A DNA stretch of 64,000 bases from BOG-931 sp963781725 (GTDB taxonomy: Bacteria; Pseudomonadota; Alphaproteobacteria; Rhizobiales; Xanthobacteraceae): the NCBI GenBank assembly GCA_963781725.1, contig CAWAGV010000002.1:3844001-3908000 (forward strand), in the 5' to 3' direction. Below, piece by piece: positions 52,104 to 61,435 of this stretch. The translations under genes and the position numbers were made by a program. The notes beneath the pieces were generated by a model. That model worked only from the letters and a program-made list of their open reading frames with translations. It did not search any database and was not told where the DNA came from. The number at the start of each line of letters is the position of its first letter. Positions within the stretch are counted from its first letter, which is position 1.

Positions 52104-53657
52104 TCACTCGGGCAACCCGGCCAAGTGCAGCATGGCGCCCAGCTTCGAGGCGAGCACGGGCGCGCAATCAACACCGGAAAACTGCTGGCTGAAGCGGAAT
52201 GTCGGCTGCAGTTCCATCACGCGCGTAGCAGCTGCCCTCGCTTCTTCGGATCGACCAAGTGCGATCAGCGGCCCAATCAAGATGACGTAGTTGATGCTAT
52301 GGCCCGGATTGGACTGCACCGCCCGGTAGGCCGCCTTTGCGGCCTCATGTGGCCGCTCCAACAGGAAATGTCCGAGGGCCTGCGAGCCGAACGCCGCAAA
52401 CGCCCAGGAATCGAACGGCGAGAGCCGAAGGGCGTGCTCGCCCCATGCGATCGCTGGCTCCGCTTCCGCCGCCCAGCTATGGACGACACTGCCTAGGATG
52501 TAGCCGAGCGCGGTCGACGGGCTGAGCATAAGCGCGGTGTCGAACGCGGCGAAGGCAGCAGCGCGATCGTGCGCATCCATGCCGAGCGAGAAGCCGGCCA
52601 AAGTGAGCGCCAATGCGTCGTCGCGGCCGTGCTCTAGTGCAAGCCGCGCGTGGCGCACCGACTCTGTGCGATCCTCCTCCTTCAGGCCGGCGCGGAGAAA
52701 GCGATTATGATGAGCCATCGCAGCGAGCCCATGGGCCAGCGCATATGTCGGATCAAGCGCAACGGCGCGCGTAAGCAGGAGTAGCGCGGCCGCCGCACGG
52801 TCGGGCATACCGGAATCGACGTCTGGCTGCGCGCGCAGTACGAGCTCGTAGGCGTCGAGACTGTCGGGCCGCTTGCGTTTGATGCGTTCGATCTCGGCGC
52901 GGCGTAAGCTCGGCTCAATTGCGCCGACCACTGCTAATGCTATCTCGTCCTGCAATGCGAATACGTCGCTCAAGGTGCGGTCGTAACGCTCGGCCCAAAT
53001 ATGGGCACCACTCGTGCTATCTGCGAGCTGCATATTGATGCGCACGCGATCTTCGCTCCGTCGCACGCTGCCTTCGAGTACATAACGGACGCCGAGCTCG
53101 CGGCCGACCTGCTTCACATCAGCAGTGCGGCCACGATAGACGAAACTCGAGTTGCGCGCGATTACGAACAGCCATTTGATACGCGACAGGCCCGTGATGA
53201 TGTCGTCGGCCATGCCGTCGGCGAACCATGCGGCATCACCAGAGTGCTCGAATGGAAGGATCGCAATCGACGGTTTGTCGGAAACCGGCAACGCCGGTAC
53301 CAGTTGCGTTTCGCCCGCACCATGGTCAGTGCGTGTCGCCGGCGGACCGACGTAGCGATAGCCGCGTCGCGGGAGCGTCTCGATCCAAGTGGCGCCGCCG
53401 TCCCGTTCCAGCACGCGCCGGAGCGCGGCGATCTGCACGGTGAGGTTACTGTCCTCGACGGCAAGCCCCGACCATGCCGCCTCGATCAGCGCGTCCTTGG
53501 AGACGGGAGACGTAGCTCGCTCCAGAAGCAGGCGCAGCAGTGCGACGGCACGCCGCCCGAGCAAAGTGGGCTCGCCGCTGCGCAAGAGGATACTTGCCTC
53601 GGTGTCGAGCTCAAAAGAGCCGAATTTGTAGATGACTGAGGGGGCTTGACGGTCCAT
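52104..53657 (-). CDS. Winged-helix regulator with TolB-like and TPR regions
   Basis: The 517-residue product from ATG 53657 has an OmpR/CadC-type winged helix (about 8-98; RRAVALLRLLLERA, LTVQIAALRRVL, LPRRGYRYVG), a TolB-N/FlgO-like domain (about 128-230; SIAILPFEHSGDAAWFADGM, YVLEGSVRRS), and TPR repeats to the end. There is no membrane span, unlike CadC. It is divergent from the cupin gene, which it may control. An upstream ATG at 53750 is possible but would run into the shared promoter. Confidence 0.85.
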   Translation of the reverse strand: MDRQAPSVIYKFGSFELDTEASILLRSGEPTLLGRRAVALLRLLLERATSPVSKDALIEAAWSGLAVEDSNLTVQIAALRRVLERDGGATWIETLPRRGYRYVGPPATRTDHGAGETQLVPALPVSDKPSIAILPFEHSGDAAWFADGMADDIITGLSRIKWLFVIARNSSFVYRGRTADVKQVGRELGVRYVLEGSVRRSEDRVRINMQLADSTSGAHIWAERYDRTLSDVFALQDEIALAVVGAIEPSLRRAEIERIKRKRPDSLDAYELVLRAQPDVDSGMPDRAAAALLLLTRAVALDPTYALAHGLAAMAHHNRFLRAGLKEEDRTESVRHARLALEHGRDDALALTLAGFSLGMDAHDRAAAFAAFDTALMLSPSTALGYILGSVVHSWAAEAEPAIAWGEHALRLSPFDSWAFAAFGSQALGHFLLERPHEAAKAAYRAVQSNPGHSINYVILIGPLIALGRSEEARAAATRVMELQPTFRFSQQFSGVDCAPVLASKLGAMLHLAGLPE

Positions 53658-53767
53658 TTCGGCAACATTTTGCAACAATTTTGGATTGTTTTCACGACCT
53701 TTGGCCAGTGCGGATGCAGGGTGAGTTTGCGCTTTCCAACGCGCGTACATGAACCGCGGAGAACCCA

Positions 53768-54226
53768 ATGCCAGCAAAAGCGATTATCCGACGCCCCGGC
53801 GAAGGTAAGACCATAAGCCTCGCAAACCACCCCATGTCATTTCTCGTCACTGGTGACGACACAAAGCACACCTCGATGTTCGAATGGACGATCCCGGCCG
53901 GCTTCTCCACCGGGCTACATGTGCATCGCGTGCAGGAGGAGACCTTCTATGTGCTAGAGGGCGAATGCGACTGGCAGGTCGGCGACGAGCGAGTGCGCGC
54001 CACGCCCGGGACCTACCTGTTCCTGCCACCCGGCGCGCCGCACAATATCGCCAACGTGAGCGACAAGCCGGCGCGCGTGCTAATGACGGTGTCGCCGCCT
54101 GGTCATGAGCATTACTTCGAGGAGCTGGCCGAGACAGTGGCGCACGGTGGTGTTATGAATCCCGAAAAGATCGCGAGCTTGCGCGCGCGGTACGACACGG
54201 ATCAGCTCTCTGCACTAAGCAACTAA
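53768..54226 (+). CDS. Cupin domain protein
   Basis: The 152-residue product starts at ATG 53768 with GGAG upstream. A single cupin_2 barrel has motif 1 as LHVHRVQEETFYVLEGE (His, His, Glu ligands) and motif 2 as PPGAPHNIAN (His). It should bind a divalent metal; small cupins act as isomerases, dioxygenases or sensors. It has a C-terminal helical extension. It is divergent from the winged-helix/TPR regulator. Confidence 0.85.
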   Translation: MPAKAIIRRPGEGKTISLANHPMSFLVTGDDTKHTSMFEWTIPAGFSTGLHVHRVQEETFYVLEGECDWQVGDERVRATPGTYLFLPPGAPHNIANVSDKPARVLMTVSPPGHEHYFEELAETVAHGGVMNPEKIASLRARYDTDQLSALSN

Positions 54227-54285
54227 GCATATTCTCCATCGCTTAGGCCTTCGCTTGGCATTTGGCCGCGTTCGGGCGTGGCCAA

Positions 54286-54457
54286 ATGTCTCCTTTGGGT
54301 CATTTTCGACCGATCCGGCCAGCCTTGCCTGCCAGTTGATGTCCGCTTAGCCCCCAAAGCGGACTAGAGGCTGTTACACCAACGACAGTTGATAGTCCGC
54401 CTCGGCAAGTGGCGGGGACGGAACCAGAGGCTCCTGGCTTGCGACAGTTTTTGTTGT
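54286..54457. repeat. Dispersed repeat B, copy 3, overlapping kinase 3' end
   Basis: It matches 45872-46045 throughout and 43791-43880 in its left half. Its right ~84 bp are the last codons of the kinase gene that ends at 54374. The left part, with atgtctcctttgggtcattt, lies in the intergenic region after the cupin gene and may act as a convergent terminator, since tgtccgctt and aaagcggac can pair. Confidence 0.78.
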
Positions 54458-56740
54458 GACCGGGAGCCGCACCACCACCATCGTGCCTTTACCCAGCGTT
54501 GAGCGGATGCGCATGGCGCCGCCGTGCATCTTGGTCAGCGATTTTGCGATCGCGAGGCCGAGGCCGGACCCCTGATACTTTTTGGTCAACTGGCTCTCGA
54601 CCTGTTCGAACGGGCGGCCGAGCTTGCGGAGCGCGTCCTTGGGGATGCCGATGCCGTTATCGGCGATGGCGATAGTGACCATGCCGCCGCGGATGCGGCC
54701 ATGGAGTTTTACCGTGCCGCCGTCCGGGGTGAATTTCACGGCGTTGGACAAGAGATTGAGCGCAATCTGCTTCAGCGCGCGGCGATCGGCGCGTAGCTCG
54801 ATCGCCGGATCGACATCCGAAATCAATTCGACGCGCTTTTCGCCGGCGCGCTGCGACACGACACGAAGGCTGTCGGCGAGCACCGGGTCGAGTTCGATCT
54901 CTTCGGGGGCAAGCTTGATGCCGCCGGCTTCGATCTTCGACATGTCCAGGATGTCATTGATGACGTCGAGCAGGTACTGGCCGCTCTCGCGGATGTCGCG
55001 GGAATATTCGTGATACTTGTCCGCGCCGAGCGGGCCGAACATGGCGGCTTCCATGATCTCGGAGAAGCCGATGATGGCGTTGAGCGGCGTGCGCAGTTCG
55101 TGGCTCATATTGGCGAGGAATTTTGACTTGGCCTGATTGGCTTCCTCGGCGCGGTTTTTTTCCTCGGCATATTTCTCGGCGAGGTCGGCAAGCTGCTCGG
55201 TGTGCAGTGTCAGCGCTTCTTCGGATTTGCGCAGGTCGTCGATGGTGGCCTTTTGCCGTTTCTCGCCTTCCACCAGCTTCTGCTCGTGCAGCTTGATCTG
55301 GGTGATGTCGGTGCCGACCGAAACATAACCGCCGTCCTTGGTGCGCCGTTCGCTGATATTCATCCAGCGCCCGTCGTCGAGCTCCGCTTCAAAAGTACGG
55401 GCGCCCGGCCGCTGCGGACCGTCATCGTTCGCCACGGTCGTGCGCAGGATCGGCTTTTTGCCCGCGGCGACCACGGATTCGTAGCGCGCGCCGGGTTCCA
55501 CAGCCTCGTCGGGAAGGTGGTGGAGTTGCTGGAAGTTCGAGTTGCATAATACCAGGCGATTGTCCGCATCCCAGAGCACGAAGGCTTCCGGAATCGTTTC
55601 GATGGCGTCGCGCAGCCGCAAATCCGCGGCAACCGTGCGCTCGACCAGCGACTTCTGCTCGGTGATATCGACGGCAATGCCGATCAGATGCAGGCTGCCG
55701 TCGCCTTCCTGATGAGCGAGTTCGCAGCGCGCGCGGAGCCAGACCCAGCGTCCGTCGGCGTGGCGCATGCGGAATTCATGATCGATCGATTGCAGCTTGG
55801 CGTCGGCGACCTGCGTGGCGAGACGGTAGAGATTGACGTCGTCGCGGTGCACCAGCGCATTGACGTCGCCGAAGGTGAGCAGATCGTCCTTCGGCTCAAG
55901 GCCGAGGATGTCGAACATCGAATGCGACCAGAACACCCGGCCGCGCGCCAGATCCCAATCCCACAGCCCACAACGGCCGCGATTGAGCGCGGTGTCGATG
56001 CGGCTGCGTACAGTGTCGTGGATCAGATCGGCCTCGCGGGCGCGGGTTGCCTGCCAGTGGAAGGCAAAGCCGAGAATCAGCACGACGAAACCGGTCGTTG
56101 CCGAGAGTGTCACCGTCAGCGCCGTGGTCGAGCGCCAGTTGGCCAGAGCCTCGCTGCGCGGCTGCACGACCGCGAGGAAACCGATCGGATTGCGCAGCGC
56201 CCGGACCGTGGCAAAAGCGTCGTCGCCGTCCGGCATGACGTTCTCGATCGTGCCGGTGGCGCCGGACGTGGTCGTCGGCAACGGTTGCGACGGTCCGAGC
56301 ACGTCGAGAATATGCCGGCCGGTCAGGGAAGGCTGGTCCGGCATGCCGGCAATGATCACGCCGTCGGCGTCGGCGATCAGGACGCTGCGATTTGCACCGG
56401 CGGCCCAGGCCGGCAGTATCCGCTGCAATGCCTGCGACGTGCGGGGCAGCGCCGGCTTGCCTTCGCGCGTCGTGCGCTCCAGTGCGGCGGCCAGATGATC
56501 GGCGAGGGCTTCGCCGGTGCGCACTGAATCGAGGATCGCCTGGCGGCGGTGTTCGAGAACCTGGACCGCGGCGCCGATGCAAATCGTCAGCATGAAGGCG
56601 ACGATGAGAACCGGCACGGCGCGGCGCAGCAACGGCTCGGCGGTGAGCAGGCGGCGATATGCCGGGTTGGCGATCGACTGTGCCAGTCCTTTGATCGAAT
56701 CCGAGCGTAAGGACGCACTCGCCGTTTCGGCGCGCGCCAT
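54374..56740 (-). CDS. PleC-like PAS-domain sensor histidine kinase
   Basis: The 788-residue product starts at ATG 56740 with GGAGG upstream. It has TM1 at 41-62, a periplasmic domain of ~140 residues, TM2 at 207-229, two PAS domains (about 258-365 and 375-485), a coiled coil, HisKA with His547 in FLANMSHELRTPLNAIIGFS and the FGPLG/YLLDVINDILDMSKIEAGG helix typical of PleC/DivJ kinases, and HATPase (NLLSNAVKFT, DNGIGI, GSGLGLAI). A role as DivK kinase/phosphatase is likely. Its promoter carries a dense GANTC cluster. Confidence 0.9.
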   Translation of the reverse strand: MARAETASASLRSDSIKGLAQSIANPAYRRLLTAEPLLRRAVPVLIVAFMLTICIGAAVQVLEHRRQAILDSVRTGEALADHLAAALERTTREGKPALPRTSQALQRILPAWAAGANRSVLIADADGVIIAGMPDQPSLTGRHILDVLGPSQPLPTTTSGATGTIENVMPDGDDAFATVRALRNPIGFLAVVQPRSEALANWRSTTALTVTLSATTGFVVLILGFAFHWQATRAREADLIHDTVRSRIDTALNRGRCGLWDWDLARGRVFWSHSMFDILGLEPKDDLLTFGDVNALVHRDDVNLYRLATQVADAKLQSIDHEFRMRHADGRWVWLRARCELAHQEGDGSLHLIGIAVDITEQKSLVERTVAADLRLRDAIETIPEAFVLWDADNRLVLCNSNFQQLHHLPDEAVEPGARYESVVAAGKKPILRTTVANDDGPQRPGARTFEAELDDGRWMNISERRTKDGGYVSVGTDITQIKLHEQKLVEGEKRQKATIDDLRKSEEALTLHTEQLADLAEKYAEEKNRAEEANQAKSKFLANMSHELRTPLNAIIGFSEIMEAAMFGPLGADKYHEYSRDIRESGQYLLDVINDILDMSKIEAGGIKLAPEEIELDPVLADSLRVVSQRAGEKRVELISDVDPAIELRADRRALKQIALNLLSNAVKFTPDGGTVKLHGRIRGGMVTIAIADNGIGIPKDALRKLGRPFEQVESQLTKKYQGSGLGLAIAKSLTKMHGGAMRIRSTLGKGTMVVVRLPVTTKTVASQEPLVPSPPLAEADYQLSLV

Positions 56741-56769
56741 GCCTGCCTCCGTTTTAGGACGATCCCCGA

Positions 56770-56870
56770 GACTCGCGTTCGGACGTTTGCCGCAACTCAA
56801 CGCGCCCGAATCATTGTCAATATGAATCGATGCGAATCTCTTGTCGAGAGTTCTGCGGACTCCCTGAGTC
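56770..56870. promoter_or_regulatory. Cluster of six GANTC (CcrM-type) sites upstream of PleC-like kinase
   Basis: GANTC occurs at 56770, 56808, 56824, 56834, 56858 and 56866, six times in 101 bp, 30-130 bp upstream of the kinase start. Chance expectation for this motif is about 0.4. In alphaproteobacteria CcrM methylates GANTC, and the methylation state controls cell-cycle promoters. One further site lies at 56956. Confidence 0.65.
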
Positions 56871-56993
56871 AATATTTTTCGTTAACAATCCAAGGCTTTA
56901 TTGGCGGCGGCCATTGGCGTCGAAAAAATGCGGCCGAGCAAAAATTCTTTGCGCAGAGTCACTTGCGCAGCAGGCCGGCAATCGATGCCTGTC

Positions 56994-59642
56994 TCAGCTC
57001 TCGGCGAGCGTGCGGGCCACGATGTCATGCACGTCGCGCGACAGCGACGGCGCTTGCAGGACGCGGTCGAGTGTGGCCTGGGCCCGGTCGCGCCGCTTGG
57101 TCTCCAGCGCGCGCCAGGAGCGGAATGCGCCCATCAGGCGGGCGGCGACCTGCGGGTTCTTCGGATCGAGCTCAAGCACGATGCTGGCGACGAATTCGTA
57201 ACCGGCGCCGTCGGCGCGATTGAACTGGGTGTGATTGGCCTGCGCAAAAGCGCCGATCAGCGAGCGCACCCGGTTGGGATTGGCCATCGAGAAGGCCGGG
57301 TGAGCGGTCAGTGTGCGCACCCGGTCGAGCGTCTCCGGCTCCGGAATCGCGGCCTGCAGCGCGAGCCATTTGTCGATGATCAGCGGATCGTCGGCGTAGC
57401 GCTTGTAGAAATCGTCCAGCGGCCCGGAACGTCCGGTGCGGTCGTGCATGGTCAGCGTCTCCAGCGCCGCCATCCGGTCGGTCATATTGTCGGCGGAGCC
57501 ATATTGCTTGCGGGCGCGTTCGAGCGCGCCGTCGGCCCGCGCCGCCGCCATCAGGTCGAGGCAGACGTTCTTCAACGCGCGCCGCCCGGCGCTTCGCGCA
57601 TCCGGGCTGTAGGGATCAGACGTCACCATCCGTCGGTAAGTGTGCGTCAGCGCGGCGCCGTGCTGATCGCCGATGGCCGCGCGCAAAGCGCGCCGCGCGG
57701 CAAAGACTGCGTCGGGATCGACATTGTGGCCAATCTCGCGGGCGATATCGGCTTCGCTCGGCGGCGCCAAGGTCAGCGCGATGAAGGCCGGCTCGTGGCT
57801 GTCGTTGGCGGCCAGCATGGCGCCAAGCGCCGCCATCAATCCGTCGTCGATAGGAGCGGCGTCGCCCTTGCGCAGCCGGGCAGCGTTGTCGGTCAGCAGC
57901 GACATCGCCAGCGTCTGCAGCGCCTGCCAGCGGTTGAACGGATCGCTGTCGTGCGCGGCGAGAAAGCGCAGATCGTTCGCCTCGATCGGCACCGACAGTT
58001 TGATCGGCGCCGAGAAGCCACGATTGAGGGAGGGGATCGGCCGTTCGTTGACCCCGGTAAATGTGAAGGTCTGGCTGGGCTCCGTCAGTTCCAGCACGCC
58101 ATGCGCCAACGGACGATTGTCGAGCGTGAGCGGCAAATCCGCGCCGGCCTTGCCGACCAGCCCGATGGTGAGCGGAACGACCATCGGCTGTTTGGTCGGC
58201 TGGTTCGGCGTCGGCGGAATATGTTGCGTGACGTCCAGCCGGTAGGTTTTGGCGCGCAAGTCGTAGTGCGGCGCAACCTTGATGTCGGGCGTTCCGGCTT
58301 GCGAATACCAGCGCATGAACTGCTTCATGTCGTGGCCGCTGGCGTCGGCGAAGCACTGCACGAACTCTTCGACGGTCGCCGCTTCGCCGTCGTGGCGGGT
58401 GAAGTAGAGGTCCATGCCTTTGCGGAACAGCTCGGGGCCGAGCAGTACCTTGATCATGCGCACCACTTCGGCGCCCTTGTCGTAGACGGTGCTGGTGTAG
58501 AAATTGTTGATCTCGCGGTACATCTCCGGCCGCACCGGATGGGCGAGGGGACCGGCGTCCTCGACGAACTGGAAGGCGCGGAGCTTGCGCACCTGGCTGA
58601 TGCGTTCCACCGCGCGCGAGCGCTGGTCGGCGCTGAATTCCTCGTCGCGGAAAACCGTCAGGCCTTCCTTCAGGCACAGCTGAAACCAGTCGCGGCAGGT
58701 AATGCGGTCGCCGGTCCAGTTGTGGAAGTATTCATGCGCGATCACGGCTTCGATCTGCGCGTAGTCGGTGTCGGTCGCGCTCGCCGCGGAGGCCAGCACG
58801 TATTTGTCGTTGAAGACGTTGAGGCCCTTGTTCTCCATCGCGCCCATGTTGAAGGCGGAGACGGCGACGATCATGAAGATGTCGAGATCGTATTCGCGGC
58901 CGAACACTTCTTCGTCCCAGCGCATGGCGTGCTTGAGGCTCGCCATTGCGTGGGCGCAACGGTCCTCCTTGCCCGGCTCGATATAGATGCGCAGCGCGAC
59001 GTTGCGCCCCGACATCGTCTTGAAGGTGTCGCTGACGTGGGCGAGGTCGCCGCCGACCAGCGCGAACAGGTAGGACGGCTTCGGAAACGGATCGTGCCAC
59101 ACCGCAAAGTGCCGCGTCGTGCCGGGGATGTCGCCTTCGCCGACCAGATTGCCGTTCGACAGCAGCACCGGCGCTTCGGCTTTGTCCGCCTCGATGCGGG
59201 TGGTGTAGACCGCCATCACATCGGGGCGGTCGAGGAAATAGGTGATGCGGCGGAAGCCTTCCGCCTCGCATTGCGTGCAATAGGTCGCGCCGGCGCGATA
59301 AAGCCCCATGAGCTGGGTGTTATTGGCGGGATCGACGATGGTCTCGATGTCGAGCTCGAACGGCGCATGCGGCGGCTGCGCGATGGTGAGCTTGTCGGGC
59401 GTCGCGACGAAATTCTCCGCCGGCAGCAGCTTGCCGTCGATCGCCAGCGATTTGAGTGTGAGTTCCTCGCCGTCGAGCACCAGCGGTGCCGGAACACCGG
59501 CGCCATTCGGCTTGAGCTTCAGCTTGGCGCGAACCGTGGTCGCGGTCGGGTGCAGCGACACATCGAGATGCACGGTTTCGATGAGCCAGTCGGGCGCGCG
59601 ATAGTCCTTCAGCAGGATCGGACGATGGGCTTCGGTATGCAT
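56994..59642 (-). CDS. pepN: Aminopeptidase N
   Basis: The 882-residue M1 metallopeptidase of the E. coli PepN type has the exopeptidase motif GAMEN (267-271), zinc ligands in HEYFH (303-307) with the third ligand Glu326 in LKEGLTVFRDE, and a C-terminal alpha-helical domain. It removes N-terminal residues from peptides in the cytoplasm. It lies downstream of the PleC-like gene in reverse order, with 253 bp between them, and upstream of a CDF transporter. Confidence 0.95.
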   Translation of the reverse strand: MHTEAHRPILLKDYRAPDWLIETVHLDVSLHPTATTVRAKLKLKPNGAGVPAPLVLDGEELTLKSLAIDGKLLPAENFVATPDKLTIAQPPHAPFELDIETIVDPANNTQLMGLYRAGATYCTQCEAEGFRRITYFLDRPDVMAVYTTRIEADKAEAPVLLSNGNLVGEGDIPGTTRHFAVWHDPFPKPSYLFALVGGDLAHVSDTFKTMSGRNVALRIYIEPGKEDRCAHAMASLKHAMRWDEEVFGREYDLDIFMIVAVSAFNMGAMENKGLNVFNDKYVLASAASATDTDYAQIEAVIAHEYFHNWTGDRITCRDWFQLCLKEGLTVFRDEEFSADQRSRAVERISQVRKLRAFQFVEDAGPLAHPVRPEMYREINNFYTSTVYDKGAEVVRMIKVLLGPELFRKGMDLYFTRHDGEAATVEEFVQCFADASGHDMKQFMRWYSQAGTPDIKVAPHYDLRAKTYRLDVTQHIPPTPNQPTKQPMVVPLTIGLVGKAGADLPLTLDNRPLAHGVLELTEPSQTFTFTGVNERPIPSLNRGFSAPIKLSVPIEANDLRFLAAHDSDPFNRWQALQTLAMSLLTDNAARLRKGDAAPIDDGLMAALGAMLAANDSHEPAFIALTLAPPSEADIAREIGHNVDPDAVFAARRALRAAIGDQHGAALTHTYRRMVTSDPYSPDARSAGRRALKNVCLDLMAAARADGALERARKQYGSADNMTDRMAALETLTMHDRTGRSGPLDDFYKRYADDPLIIDKWLALQAAIPEPETLDRVRTLTAHPAFSMANPNRVRSLIGAFAQANHTQFNRADGAGYEFVASIVLELDPKNPQVAARLMGAFRSWRALETKRRDRAQATLDRVLQAPSLSRDVHDIVARTLAES

Positions 59643-59689
59643 GATGGTCTTGGTGTAAAGACTTTGCGGCGGAATTAAAAGCGCCGCTG

Positions 59690-61054
59690 CTAGCGCGGTT
59701 CGGCGTGGCCGACGACGCGCTGGATCTCGGGAAATTGCCGGCGCAGGCGGCGTTCCAGCATGTCCACCGCGTCATGGACCTTGCCGACGGCGAGCGCCGG
59801 CTCGACGCGGCAGTGGAAATTGACGATCTCGCCGGCTGCGGTCTCGCGCACGCGCACGTCGTGAACCTCGCCGAGGCCGGCAATGTCGCGCGCCAGCGCG
59901 GTGAGCGCCTCGCGGACCTCGCGGATGCGTGCGTCGGGGGCATCGCGTCCGGCCATGACGTCCGCAGGCAGCGGTTCGATGTGGGTTTCGACTTCGACGC
60001 CGGGGCCGAGTTCGTCGCCGATCGCCTGCTCGAGCTGGCTGGCGACATCGTGCGCAGCGGCCAGCGCCATGGTCGCTTCGACTTCGAGATCGGCCGAAAT
60101 CGCCAGCCGCCCGGAAATGGTCTGCACCGCGACATGATGGATGGCGAGGCCGCGGTTGCGCGCGATCATCATGACGCGCTCACGGACCGTCTCGTCGTCG
60201 AGCGCCCGCGGGTCCGTCGTGATGGTGACTTCGGCGTTCGGCCATTGCGCACGGACGGCGCGCGTCAAGCGGTCCTTGATGGCGGAGACGCGATCGAGCG
60301 GCAGGGTGCGGCTGACGCCGACACCAAGATCGACGAACAGGGCAGGCCCGGCCGGCCGCACGCGCACGCGTTCGACCGCGACGACGCCGGGGACCTGGTG
60401 CGCGATCGCGGCGACGCGGTCGCTGACACCGGCCGGCGCGGTGTCGGTCAGCGTGCCGATGGTGCGCTTGCCGAGCCGGAAGCCGGCGATGCAGATGAAA
60501 ACCGCGACAATGATCGCGGCCGCCGCGTCTGCCCACGGAAAGCCCGCCGCCACGCCGCCGAGCCCGATCAGGACGGCGACCGAAGACCACATGTCGGAGC
60601 TGAAATGCAGCGCGTCGGCTTCGAGCGCTTCGCTCGATGTTTCGCGCGCCACCCGCCGAAGGGCGCGGGCGCGGAAAAAATCGACGACGATCGATCCGGC
60701 GATGACGGCAAAGGCGGCCGTCGTTGCTTCCACAGCATGGGCCTGCGCGCTGATGAGCCGTTGCGCCGCCTCCCAGACCACGATCGCGGTCAGCAGGAAC
60801 AGCAGTCCGGTCTCGACGAGCGCGGTGACGCTCTCCACCTTGCCGTGGCCGAACTGGTGTTCCTTGTCCGCGGGCTTGCCGGAAAGCCGCACCGCGAAAT
60901 AGGTCAGCACCGTTGCCGACAGATCGATCAGCGAATGGCCGGCTTCGGACAGGATGGCGAGCGAGCCGGTCAGGAGGCCGACCACGGCCTTCGCCACCGT
61001 CAGCCCGGCCGACGCGGCGATCGATCCGAGCGCGGCCTTTTCCTTGTCGTTCAT
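59690..61054 (-). CDS. Cation diffusion facilitator (CDF) metal transporter
   Basis: The 454-residue product from ATG 61054 has six TM helices with metal-site residues in TM2 (His40, Asp44 in EAGHSLIDL) and TM5 (His150, Asp154 in LHFSSDMWSS). The HxxxD pairs recall FieF-like iron/zinc exporters. The C-terminal part (about 210-454) is longer than usual and appears to contain two ZT_dimer-like ferredoxin folds. It exports divalent metal using the proton gradient. Confidence 0.9.
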   Translation of the reverse strand: MNDKEKAALGSIAASAGLTVAKAVVGLLTGSLAILSEAGHSLIDLSATVLTYFAVRLSGKPADKEHQFGHGKVESVTALVETGLLFLLTAIVVWEAAQRLISAQAHAVEATTAAFAVIAGSIVVDFFRARALRRVARETSSEALEADALHFSSDMWSSVAVLIGLGGVAAGFPWADAAAAIIVAVFICIAGFRLGKRTIGTLTDTAPAGVSDRVAAIAHQVPGVVAVERVRVRPAGPALFVDLGVGVSRTLPLDRVSAIKDRLTRAVRAQWPNAEVTITTDPRALDDETVRERVMMIARNRGLAIHHVAVQTISGRLAISADLEVEATMALAAAHDVASQLEQAIGDELGPGVEVETHIEPLPADVMAGRDAPDARIREVREALTALARDIAGLGEVHDVRVRETAAGEIVNFHCRVEPALAVGKVHDAVDMLERRLRRQFPEIQRVVGHAEPR

Positions 61055-61172
61055 CGGCTGCCTCTGCTCGCAGGAGGTAAGGGAGGGAGCCGGGGGCGTC
61101 AATGCGCTTTGGCGGAAGCGCACAGATCGATTTTATGACTTAATGAGCGGGATTTGATGAACGGATATCGGG

Positions 61173-61430
61173 ATGCATTTTTTCCTTTATGAAATCGTCG
61201 CGCGCGTCGTCGCCCTCTATTTGCTCATCGACACCATCCACGAACTCCGCGACGGCCTTGCCGAGCGAAAGATCAGGTACTGGAACCCCAGTCTTTTGAT
61301 CTGGCGGCGAATTATTGCCGAGCGCGACGCCACGCCGATCATGTACTGGATGCAGATCGGCACTCGCGTCACTGTGCTCGTCGCGTGCCTTGTGATCGCG
61401 ATATTCGGCTGGTGGCAGCCAGGCACCTAA
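61173..61430 (+). CDS. Small membrane protein, hypothetical
   Basis: The 85-residue product has two predicted TM helices (about 3-20 and 62-81) with a charged middle containing RYWNPSLLIWRRIIAERD. It ends 5 bp before the convergent Bug gene. A ribosome site is weak. The family is not recognised. Confidence 0.5.
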   Translation: MHFFLYEIVARVVALYLLIDTIHELRDGLAERKIRYWNPSLLIWRRIIAERDATPIMYWMQIGTRVTVLVACLVIAIFGWWQPGT

Positions 61431-61435
61431 CGACT

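Noticed and set aside
56901..59678. A 925-codon open frame antisense to pepN
   Set aside because: It is the mirror of a well-supported pepN gene in high-GC DNA, and its translation is Arg/His/Gly-rich with no recognisable domain.
59705..61138. Long plus-strand frame antisense to the CDF transporter
   Set aside because: Low-complexity charged translation; the minus-strand frame has clear CDF motifs and a ribosome site.
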